NCBI RefSeq assembly: GCF_002287175.1 | Contig: NZ_LMVM01000033.1 | Span: forward strand, 124,001 to 188,000 | Source of the DNA: Methanobacterium bryantii | GTDB taxonomy: Archaea; Methanobacteriota; Methanobacteria; Methanobacteriales; Methanobacteriaceae | Length of the DNA: 64,000 nucleotides | Direction: 5' to 3' | Shown here: one piece after another, positions 57,311-64,000 of the stretch | How the letters are laid out: each line of letters begins with the position of its first letter | Position numbering within the stretch: the first letter of the stretch is position 1 | Position numbers and translations under genes: made by a program | Notes under the pieces: model-generated | Told to the model about the DNA's origin: nothing | The model's input: only the letters and a program-made list of their open reading frames with translations | The model's database searches: none

Positions 57311-57626
57311 TTCAAAATGTTGACATAATTTTAGGCCATAAATTAAAAGGTTTAAATTTTAAACTATCACATTTATTTTTAGCTTTACAGCTAAAATTTT
57401 AACCATAATTGAATAATTACTATTTTTATTTCCGTACATGTGTATCACAAAATGTAATATCTCCACAAATTAAAAAATGTGTCATTATTTAGATCATAGA
57501 CACCTGCAAAACAAGTTTATACTGGTTAAATTACAATAATTCCATGCAACAATTCAATATAAAATGAAATAATTAAATTGATATTTTTAAGTTCGAATAC
57601 AAATTTTAAAAAAAAATAAAATTAAA
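57311..57626. other. AT-rich intergenic region between convergent genes
   Basis: About 315 bases downstream of both galE and the TIGR00304 gene. Several T-runs could end either transcript. No gene or strong hairpin seen. Confidence 0.4.
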
Positions 57627-57872
57627 TCAGATTAAACCCCTGTAAATCAGTAAATACCACAAGATTATAATTACAACAGCAAAGATCATTGCCCCTACAA
57701 TTAAGCTTTTATCATTACCAAATATGATTGGAATAGGACCTATTAAAATTACTCCCCCGGTATGGACCTCCTCATTTTGAGATGTAGATTGTAGAGCTGT
57801 TCCAATAAGTATAAGAACGATCCCAATGAAAATAACGATAATTCCAGTAATTACAATGGTAGAAGCATTCAT
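57627..57872 (-). CDS. small membrane protein of the TIGR00304/DUF131 family
   Basis: The 81-residue protein has two helices (about 7-27 and 58-78) around the family's core loop, VHTGGVILIGPIPIIFGNDKS. The family is widespread in archaea and its function is unknown. GGGAT lies 5 bases before ATG. Confidence 0.85.
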   Translation of the reverse strand: MNASTIVITGIIVIFIGIVLILIGTALQSTSQNEEVHTGGVILIGPIPIIFGNDKSLIVGAMIFAVVIIILWYLLIYRGLI

Positions 57873-57941
57873 GGGTATCCCTTAAATTTTTTATAGAATT
57901 AACTTTTATCTATTTAATATAAATAAGTTACAGAATTAGGT

Positions 57942-58439
57942 TTAATCCGTCTTTTTAAGACGATATTCATATTTTCCCTCAGCAGATATTTTGTATTCAA
58001 TGACGCCGTTTGTACACATTTCTGAGAGTATCTGTTTTAAGTCAGCATCCAGTTGACATTCTTCATCTTCAAGTTGGTTGCATAATAATGCATAACACGG
58101 ACATGTAATGGCATCCTTTATATTTTCTTCTTCAGTCCATTTATCTGTCCTGTTTAGCGAATCATATATGGAAAGATATGCAAGTAGTGTCCTTTTTTGT
58201 TCTTCTGTAATTTCCACATCATGGGCTGTTCCTTTGATCTCCCCAATTAACATTTTAGTATTTTCAACTTCTTCTTCTGGTACTACAAGAAGTACATGAA
58301 CTTCGTTTGCAAGGAAATATTCACCACGAATTAGCTCAAAGCGATCTTTGCGGAGTACCATTCCCCCTATATCTTCTATGTACTCAACCAGTTCATCAAA
58401 TTTGTATAGACCGCCTCTAAAATAGAAAATCTCATACAT
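57942..58439 (-). CDS. conserved methanogen protein, unrecognised
   Basis: From ATG 58439 the product has 165 soluble residues. It begins MYEIFYFRGGLYKFDELVEY and includes a Cys-containing stretch (DAITCPCYALLCNQLEDEECQLD) and a charged C-terminal helix. The longer frame to 58532 overlaps the THUMP gene and is not favoured. It starts 11 bases after the THUMP gene's stop, so the two form one transcript and may work together on RNA. The family is not recognised. Confidence 0.7.
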   Translation of the reverse strand: MYEIFYFRGGLYKFDELVEYIEDIGGMVLRKDRFELIRGEYFLANEVHVLLVVPEEEVENTKMLIGEIKGTAHDVEITEEQKRTLLAYLSIYDSLNRTDKWTEEENIKDAITCPCYALLCNQLEDEECQLDADLKQILSEMCTNGVIEYKISAEGKYEYRLKKTD

Positions 58440-58450
58440 AAAAAAAATCT

Positions 58451-58984
58451 CTAAATCTTTTTTAAAATTTGATGTGGCTTTAAAACGCTGACTCCAGTAT
58501 CTTCGCCAACTACTTCGATTTGAACAATCCAACCAGGATTTATTTCGTCCGCCATAATATCTATATTATTAAGCAGCTCATTGGTTACTGTTTCAATAAG
58601 TTCATTCTTTGATTCTATGTATTCTCTACCCCTTAAATCGCACCTCACTACAAATGAATCATCTGAATTCATCTTTTCTCTTGCAATTAGCAGTGCTCTC
58701 TCCCAAATAGAATCCATTCTCGTTTTAACAACTGCATCAATTGGAACAACCTTAGATACTACTGTTGTTGGAGCTTCACTTAATATTGCTACTGCTTCTT
58801 CAGGATCCATAGTCAATTCCACCAAAACAACATTTGGGTACTGTGATTCTTTAATATAAAGAACGGGCTCGTAGCTTGAAAGTGCTAGTTCTAGTTCTTC
58901 TATTCCCACTAATTCTTCACCTGCATGTGCATCTTTATGGCCTTGAAGAGTTACCAGAAGATTAAAGCCGTCTATTGGCTTGAT
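58451..58984 (-). CDS. THUMP-domain RNA-binding protein (COG1818 type)
   Basis: The protein begins with GFNLLVTLQGHKDAHAGEEL and has a THUMP-like RNA-binding end: FVVRCDLRGREYIESKNELIETVTNELL, then PGWIVQIEVVGEDTGVSVL. It probably recruits a tRNA or other RNA for modification. The start is striking: AGGAGGTGGACGT ends exactly at ATC 58984, with GGAGG 7 bases away. The next standard codon downstream would remove the conserved start, and the upstream ATG 59056 is in AT-rich leader without a site. The ATC start is therefore favoured. Confidence 0.78.
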   Translation of the reverse strand: MKPIDGFNLLVTLQGHKDAHAGEELVGIEELELALSSYEPVLYIKESQYPNVVLVELTMDPEEAVAILSEAPTTVVSKVVPIDAVVKTRMDSIWERALLIAREKMNSDDSFVVRCDLRGREYIESKNELIETVTNELLNNIDIMADEINPGWIVQIEVVGEDTGVSVLKPHQILKKI

Positions 58985-59351
58985 ACGTCCACCTCCTAAA
59001 AGAAAACTATTACTATTATATGTAATTATTAATATATTAAAATTATGGATAATCATGGAATAAGAACTTTTAAGCCCATATTTGGAGCAATTTTAATTAT
59101 TATATCCTAAAAATAATTATTAATTCATTAAATCAATTTTTGCTCAAATATAAACTACATTATTGTTAATTAGTTTCATAAAGCACCTACAAAATACAAA
59201 TAATTAATAAAAACTTAATTAAACACCTTTTTTACATATCTAATTGATATTTATCCATAGTATCCATTTTAAAAACAAAATATTTAACTTCGAGTAGATC
59301 TTCCCATCTATGAACTATTACTATATATATAATTAGTAATATAGTGAAACT
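58985..59351. other. divergent intergenic region
   Basis: About 365 bases of AT-rich sequence between the THUMP gene and the pilin-like pair. It contains TATA-like tracts and a GTGA site before the pilin-like gene. No further gene seen. Confidence 0.4.
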
Positions 59352-59792
59352 ATGAATGACAGAGGAGTAATGACTGTTGACCTGATATTTGCAACACTCT
59401 TAATTATTATTGTAGCTGGAAGCATAGTAACCGTTGTATCAAACCGCATGGATACCACTTCACAAACTGAAGAACTATCCAAAGCAAGGATGACTGCAGA
59501 TAATGTTGCAGAAGCAATTAACAAGGTTTATTCCAGCGGAACAGGTCATTCAGCCAACATCAGTTTGCCAAATGACATTAAAGGTGAAAAATATTATATA
59601 AACGTTAATTCATCAGGTGTTTATGTTACAGTAGGTGGAATGACAGGCAAATCATATATCATCCCCAAAAAAGTTTCAAATTCTTATTTAATGGATGAAT
59701 CACAAATCACCATGTACTGCGGCTCAACATATATTATCAAAAATGTAAATGGCTCTGAAGGGTACAACTGGATAATAATTACAGGATCTTAA
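59352..59792 (+). CDS. pilin-like secreted protein
   Basis: The 146-residue protein has a short charged start (MNDRG) then a hydrophobic helix (MTVDLIFATLLIIIVAGSIVTVV), the layout of archaeal class III pilins. The cleavage context lacks the usual Gln, so processing by EppA is uncertain. The outer part is beta-rich with Ser/Thr and Asn. It stands 45 bases before a clear class III pilin, and the two probably form one operon. Confidence 0.65.
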   Translation: MNDRGVMTVDLIFATLLIIIVAGSIVTVVSNRMDTTSQTEELSKARMTADNVAEAINKVYSSGTGHSANISLPNDIKGEKYYINVNSSGVYVTVGGMTGKSYIIPKKVSNSYLMDESQITMYCGSTYIIKNVNGSEGYNWIIITGS

Positions 59793-59837
59793 TTTAAGAC
59801 AAACTATTATATATGTATTAATAATAAATCAGATTTT

Positions 59838-60332
59838 ATGGAAATTAAAGGCCAAGCATCCCTTGAACTTATCCTGATAATTGGATTTATCCTGATATTA
59901 ATTTTAGGAATTGCTTCATTTCTAGGAACTGACAATGAATTGAATCAGGTCATGTCTGCAGCAAGAAGTGGGGCAATAGAAGGGGCAAATACAGACAGTT
60001 TTGCGATTTACCCCGAAGAAACATTTAAAAATTACACCATAGAACATAAGCGGCTTTTGAGTCCAAGTAGCGTGAAAATAATAAAAATAGACTACACAAA
60101 CCATGGATTTGATGAAAAATATAACAAAACAAAAATACAGCTTAGAATCTCTGCATCAGCACCTTCTGTTACAGATATCAGCGATAGAAACGTTTTAGGA
60201 GACCGTGTGAATTTTTACGTGCGCAAAAGTATATGTGGATCATTTAGCACGTCTAATCAAACTAATGACCTGTTTAATCCTGCTTTTTCAAATAGATACG
60301 TAATTACAACTACCGATGTTATATGGATATGA
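59838..60332 (+). CDS. class III signal-peptide pilin-like protein
   Basis: The 164-residue product begins MEIKG followed by QASLELILIIGF, the QxSxExxxL motif cut by the archaeal prepilin peptidase EppA, so mature protein should start at Gln6. The rest is an outer domain with two Asn-glycosylation-type sites. Such proteins assemble into archaeal pili for attachment. No ribosome-binding site is seen, and it may depend on the gene before it. Confidence 0.78.
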   Translation: MEIKGQASLELILIIGFILILILGIASFLGTDNELNQVMSAARSGAIEGANTDSFAIYPEETFKNYTIEHKRLLSPSSVKIIKIDYTNHGFDEKYNKTKIQLRISASAPSVTDISDRNVLGDRVNFYVRKSICGSFSTSNQTNDLFNPAFSNRYVITTTDVIWI

Positions 60333-60349
60333 TTTAGCAGGTATTTAAC

Positions 60350-61321
60350 TTAAATAATCATCGAATTAAGCGTGTATGCTAAAATTATCCCAATAGCTCC
60401 AAAAATTATCCCAATAAACCATACAATTGCAACTACATTCTTTTCAGGCATCGGCCTCCTTAAAACAGATCGTATAAGGGAATTAAAACCGCCGTCAGGA
60501 GCTACCAGTTTTCCATCATCGCCTACTTCAGTTGGAGCATGGTGATGTCTTTCAACAACTCCCGCACTGTAAAATTTGAGTGCTGCATCAATTATATTTG
60601 GGAGAAGTACAATAAGGGCTATGATTTTTACACGTCCTATAAACGCCACAAGTACAATACATGCACCTATAATAAGGGTCCCCACGTCTCCTGGAAAAAC
60701 ACGTGAAGGGTGCCTGTTATAGAATAAAAATGCAAGAAGAGCCCCTAACATAGCCATAGTTATTATAGCAACGTTATATTTGCCCATTATAATAACAGAA
60801 ATGGTAAGAGAGATCATTGCTATTGCACCAAGCCCGGATTCAACTCCATTTAGTCCGGCCAGCATATTTGTTAAATTAGCACCAATAGAAACTGCTATAG
60901 GCATAGATAACATGTAAATGATTCCCACGTTAGGAGGGGCAATCCACATGATCGGTAGTCCGGCAAGCCAGAGTAAAATCAATTTTTCTTTGGATGATAA
61001 AACTACAAGGTCATCAACCATGCCTACAAGACCTACCAAAAGAATTACAATTAATGTTATTAAAAATTGATAATGATAAGCCGGATATAGCCAAATTCCA
61101 ACAAACATTGCAATTACAAAACCAAATAAGATACCAATACCACCCATCTCTGCCACAATAGGCTTCGCAGGTTTATGAATATCCTTACCAACTATTTCTG
61201 CATCTTTTAATTTGTTTATCAATCTAGGCATAGTTAAAAAAGTTATTAAGAATGCAACTAAGCCGCAAATACCTGAAATTAATAGTAACATCTGATAATC
61301 GCCAAAAAACATATTTGCCAT
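60350..61321 (-). CDS. MraY-like glycosyltransferase family 4 protein
   Basis: The 323-residue phosphoglycosyltransferase has about ten helices. Its motifs are VGMVDDLVVLSSKEK (Asp pair), NLTNMLAGLNGVESG, FYNRHPSRVFPGDVG and the cytoplasmic HHHAP loop. It joins a sugar phosphate from a UDP-sugar to a polyprenyl phosphate. In this group of methanogens the candidate roles are pseudomurein precursor synthesis or N-glycan initiation. GGTGG lies 4 bases before ATG. Confidence 0.9.
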   Translation of the reverse strand: MANMFFGDYQMLLLISGICGLVAFLITFLTMPRLINKLKDAEIVGKDIHKPAKPIVAEMGGIGILFGFVIAMFVGIWLYPAYHYQFLITLIVILLVGLVGMVDDLVVLSSKEKLILLWLAGLPIMWIAPPNVGIIYMLSMPIAVSIGANLTNMLAGLNGVESGLGAIAMISLTISVIIMGKYNVAIITMAMLGALLAFLFYNRHPSRVFPGDVGTLIIGACIVLVAFIGRVKIIALIVLLPNIIDAALKFYSAGVVERHHHAPTEVGDDGKLVAPDGGFNSLIRSVLRRPMPEKNVVAIVWFIGIIFGAIGIILAYTLNSMII

Positions 61322-61397
61322 TGAACCACCGTGTTTTATATCACTTGTTTTTTCTGAAAGTATAAATTAAGTTTATTTATGTCAATAATCCATCGCC

Positions 61398-61600
61398 ATA
61401 TGACAGTACACTGTTCTAAGAGAAATACTTAGCTTTTCAGATATATCCTCTTTAAGACCATCACATAATCTATCCATCACCGTAAGACAGTACACTATTT
61501 TAAGATAGTATTCTTTTAAATATAATCCTTTAAAAAACATTCAAACGTAATTTATTATCTTTTTATAAGACAGTATATTGTTCTAATAAATATCAACTTC
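61398..61600. repeat. three decayed tandem copies of the last HTH module of the next gene
   Basis: The word GACAG with its flanks (encoding the TVYC stretch on the minus strand) occurs at 61402, 61486, 61569 and, inside the gene, 61651: steps of 84, 83 and 82 bases. The copy farthest from the gene still reads EDISEKLSISLRTVYC and is the best kept. The middle ones have stops and indels. They lie immediately after the gene's stop codon. Confidence 0.7.
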
Positions 61601-61636
61601 TCAAATATAATCATTTGAAAAACATTCACCACATGA

Positions 61637-62107
61637 TTATCTTTTTATAAGACAGTATACTGTTCTAAGAGGAATACTTAGCTTTTCAGATATATCCTTT
61701 GCTCTAAGACCTTCATCACGTAACTTTTTAATTTCCTCTTCCGTCTCTTTAGAATATTTTGGTTTTCTACCTCTTTTTAGTTTAGTACCTTTGAGATAGT
61801 AAACTGTTTTTAAAGGAATTTCAAGCTCATCAGATATATCTTTTGGGCTAACACCTTCATCAATCATTTTTTGAACGAGTTCAGCTTCATTGCTACCATA
61901 TTTCTTGGGCCTACCCCTTTTGATAACTGGTTCAACTTCAATTCCCAGTTCAGAAAGTGCATCTAAATATTTTTTTGAGGTTCTAGGGTATAAGCTGCTT
62001 GGAACTTTAATCTTTTTAAGATTGGGATATCTATCCAGAAGCTCCATGATCACCTGTGAAGATAATGCTCTTTTTACATAAATTTCATTATTTTCATCTT
62101 CACCCAA
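61637..62107 (-). CDS. DUF1699-like protein with AT-hook-like motif and two HTH repeats
   Basis: The N-terminal 75 residues (SSQVIMELLDRYPNLKKIKVPSSLYPRTSKKY) recall the archaeal DUF1699 family. Then come KRGRPKKYG and KRGRKPKYS, basic AT-hook-like links, each before a helix-turn-helix: SPKDISDELEIPLKTVYYLKG and RAKDISEKLSIPLRTVYCLIK. The protein should bind DNA through both repeats. Start is TTG 62107, with GGTGG just upstream. Decayed copies of the last repeat follow the stop, so the gene's length has probably changed by slippage. No target is known. Confidence 0.65.
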   Translation of the reverse strand: MGEDENNEIYVKRALSSQVIMELLDRYPNLKKIKVPSSLYPRTSKKYLDALSELGIEVEPVIKRGRPKKYGSNEAELVQKMIDEGVSPKDISDELEIPLKTVYYLKGTKLKRGRKPKYSKETEEEIKKLRDEGLRAKDISEKLSIPLRTVYCLIKR

Positions 62108-62183
62108 ACTACCACCGTATGTTATAATTTTCTAAATACTTAAGTTAAAATTTACTGATTAAAAATTCATAAATTTTCCACAG

Positions 62184-63755
62184 TCACTTTTTAATCATTT
62201 CCAGGAACTTTTGAGCACGTTTAGATGTAGGCTTTCCAAATGTCTCAATTTTTTCTTTTTCTGCTTTTACATTCTCCGGATCAACTGAAAAAATATCAGA
62301 TGCAACTTCAATAGATAATTTTCCTGTAATATTTAGAATTGCAGCCCCAACTGCAGGCGGATTTGACTTAACATGGAGACCCTTTATTTTATTTTCGATC
62401 TCAAATTTTTTTGCTATTACTTCTTTCATGTCTTCCATATACTCAATTTTTTCATCGGTATATTCCTTCAAAATCCCCACTACCTGCTTATCAAAATCTA
62501 CAAATGCTTTCAACTGGTTAGTATCCAGATTTGGGCGAAGGTTTGGGAATGGTCCCGAGTATTTATTCCTTCTATCGTAAGAAGTGGTTAAATAATATCT
62601 AACAATATCCCATAAAATAAAAACTCTTGGTACTTCAACAAAAAGCTTTCTTTTAATTTTGTTTCTTGTTTGAAGATCACGCTCAAGCTGTCTATTTATA
62701 ATATCGTTATCATCCATGAGGTTGTTTTCTTTAAGAATTTCATTTAATTTTTCATTCTTTATATCTTCTTCATCTTCAATATCTGAGGTTATTGAACCTG
62801 CAACATCTGATGCCGCTTTAAGAGCATTATCATAAATTTCAACATTATTTCTATTTTTTAAAAATTTATCCATAACATTATCCATAATTTCATCCACTAT
62901 TTCCTTTGCAAATTTTACATATGCAATTGAAAGAGCGGTTTGAACCTGTTTATCATTTATAATAGCTGGTTTTTTTCTGTGAAATTGCAGAAATTCGATA
63001 CGTGCATTACGGCCGTATTTCTTTCGAATTTCCCTTTCATAGTTCATTTCATCGTCCATATCCATATTGACTCTTTTTCTAATCCACCTGCCGTCTTCCA
63101 GTACTTTAACCACCAAAGAAACAGTTTTAACTATCCCTCTTTTTTCATGTTTCAGGACTCTAACGATGCTGCGAAATGCTTCCCTTCCCATAGGTGATAA
63201 ATCAGACATCCTCACCATATATTCCCCTGATAAAGGCAAATACTTAAGTGTACCTAACCTGTAAACACCCTGGTCATTTTTTTCTAATATCAGATCTTTA
63301 GCTCCACAGCTGCATGTTCCAGATTCCACAAATTCAATTTCATGCCGTTTAAACTTCTTTTTACATGCACTGCATGTTATAGTTGCAAGTTCTTCAAGAT
63401 GCCCGATTACAATTTTATGAGACGCAATAGACGATTTAACTCTATCTAATATATTTTTCTTGGCAGCAGCTTTCATTCTGAAGTATTGAGTCTGCCTTGA
63501 AACATCATGTATTTCTTCAGCTTTTAATTCAGTAATTGAGGAACGAGAAGATCTAATTAAAGACCTGTAGGGGGCTTTATAACCCTTGATCTCCATGGTA
63601 TCTCTAAGTTCATACAGCTCGTCTAAATTTTCCTTTAAGTAATGATAAACTGTAATAAAGCTTTCGAAATCCCTAAGTTCTTCTACTTGTATCCTTTGAC
63701 GTTTTATTTTATCAAGAAATTTCTCAGCCCGTGCAATTAAAACAGATTCATTCAT
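62184..63755 (-). CDS. DUF530-like methanogen protein with zinc knuckle
   Basis: The 523-residue protein is helical at the N-terminus, with a zinc-binding set (TCSACKKKF then GTCSCGAKDL, about residues 127-154), a central alpha/beta region (MGREAFRSIVRVLKHEKRG, KYGRNARIEFLQF) and a C-terminal piece near 470-510 (PPAVGAAILNITGKLS, then SVDPENVKAEKEKI) that resembles the last cyclin fold of TFB. It fits the methanogen-restricted DUF530 family, of unknown role; nucleic-acid binding is suggested. GGGAAC precedes ATG 63755. Its upstream region is a hairpin array. Confidence 0.65.
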   Translation of the reverse strand: MNESVLIARAEKFLDKIKRQRIQVEELRDFESFITVYHYLKENLDELYELRDTMEIKGYKAPYRSLIRSSRSSITELKAEEIHDVSRQTQYFRMKAAAKKNILDRVKSSIASHKIVIGHLEELATITCSACKKKFKRHEIEFVESGTCSCGAKDLILEKNDQGVYRLGTLKYLPLSGEYMVRMSDLSPMGREAFRSIVRVLKHEKRGIVKTVSLVVKVLEDGRWIRKRVNMDMDDEMNYEREIRKKYGRNARIEFLQFHRKKPAIINDKQVQTALSIAYVKFAKEIVDEIMDNVMDKFLKNRNNVEIYDNALKAASDVAGSITSDIEDEEDIKNEKLNEILKENNLMDDNDIINRQLERDLQTRNKIKRKLFVEVPRVFILWDIVRYYLTTSYDRRNKYSGPFPNLRPNLDTNQLKAFVDFDKQVVGILKEYTDEKIEYMEDMKEVIAKKFEIENKIKGLHVKSNPPAVGAAILNITGKLSIEVASDIFSVDPENVKAEKEKIETFGKPTSKRAQKFLEMIKK

Positions 63756-63790
63756 TTCGTTCCCAAACTATACTTTTATAAAAAATAGCA

Positions 63791-64000
63791 CTCGAAAGTC
63801 GTTTTTTCGAGGGCCTGAGCATACAAAATTCGTAGAATTTTGCAAGCTCTCGAAATCTTTGATTTCTGGCGTACAAAATTCGTAGAATTTTGCAAGCTCT
63901 CGAAATCTTTGATTTCAGGCGTACAAAATTGTAAATTTTGCAAGCTGTCCAAAATCGTGATTTTGGAACATACAAAATTGTAAATTTTGTAAGGTTTATT
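63791..64000. repeat. hairpin array with 50-base tandem repeat, running off the window
   Basis: CTCGAAA/TTTCGAG arms (63791-63811) are followed by CAAAATTCGTAGAATTTTG (63824-63842), GAAATC-TTT-GATTTC (63852-63866), then the same pair again at 63874-63892 and 63902-63916: a 50-base repeat with one base change. Next come CAAAATTGTAAATTTTG (63924-63940), CCAAAAT/ATTTTGG (63949-63966) and CAAAATTGTAAATTTTG (63973-63989). Constant links are GCAAGCTCTC and GGCGTA. The array lies directly upstream of the DUF530-like gene and probably continues past the window end. Confidence 0.85.

Noticed and set aside
63748..63975. 75-codon minus-strand frame before the DUF530-like gene
   Set aside because: It is a translation of the palindromic repeats (repeated ACKI / LRILY words), overlaps the true start of the next gene and has no ribosome-binding site.

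Overview
The window reads as chromosome of a mesophilic hydrogen-using methanogen of the order Methanobacteriales, probably Methanobacterium or a near relative. Base composition is strongly AT-rich. Ribosome-binding sites are GGAGG/GGTGAT. The protein families are archaeal: NurA-HerA-Mre11-Rad50, an archaeal RecJ-like DHH protein with DnaJ-type zinc finger, a class III signal-peptide pilin, a DUF530-type protein, a TIGR00304 membrane protein, a DUF166/ferredoxin protein and a decayed F420-dependent oxidoreductase. No rRNA, tRNA, CRISPR array or transposase gene was seen. || Layout: 0-5.3 kb holds membrane proteins carrying a shared small zinc ribbon, plus a TPR/CPBP-protease fusion. 5.9-11.7 kb holds a family 2 glycosyltransferase and a polytopic glycosyltransferase-like protein, then DUF166 plus cbiF (corrinoid synthesis) and an anchored Ig-like protein. 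11.9-15.8 kb holds a MarR regulator and the four-gene dTDP-rhamnose operon, rfbDACB. 16.0-19.2 kb holds a NikR-type regulator divergent from a ZnuACB-type metal importer. 20.1-21.7 kb holds a two-gene receiver/degenerate-kinase unit. 22.6-28.8 kb is housekeeping: valS, aroA, a small GTPase, an exonuclease V-like nuclease and nth. 29-36.6 kb is mixed: HTH_10 regulator, a PIN-domain gene whose start codon is lost or non-standard, a methyltransferase, the RecJ-like protein and a lipoprotein. 37.0-41.6 kb holds oxygen-defence genes (superoxide reductase, rubrerythrin), a Rieske-flavoprotein and an MFS exporter. 41.9-48.4 kb is the nurA-herA-mre11-rad50 operon for DNA-end resection. 48.6-55.7 kb is accessory: hairpin arrays, an SLC13-type transporter, a frame-shifted cupredoxin, a pseudogene broken by a hairpin array, a secreted nuclease and two secreted paralogues, one with a Trp-Lys-Tyr repeat tract. 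56.3-64 kb holds galE, small conserved archaeal genes, a THUMP protein, two pilin-like proteins, a MraY-like glycosyltransferase, a helix-turn-helix protein trailed by decayed copies of its own last module, and a DUF530-type protein. || The most unusual content is a dispersed family of palindromic arrays (about 32.8, 48.6-49.1, 52.3-52.6 and 63.8-64.0 kb). Short constant spacers alternate with perfect or near-perfect palindromes whose sequence differs from unit to unit while pairing is kept. One array lies inside an F420-dependent oxidoreductase gene. Another ends at the ribosome-binding site of a transporter gene and appears to supply it. A second theme is start codons: several genes with an optimally spaced GGAGG have AUU, AUC or ACG where AUG is expected. 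|| All family calls are by eye from motifs. No search was run.
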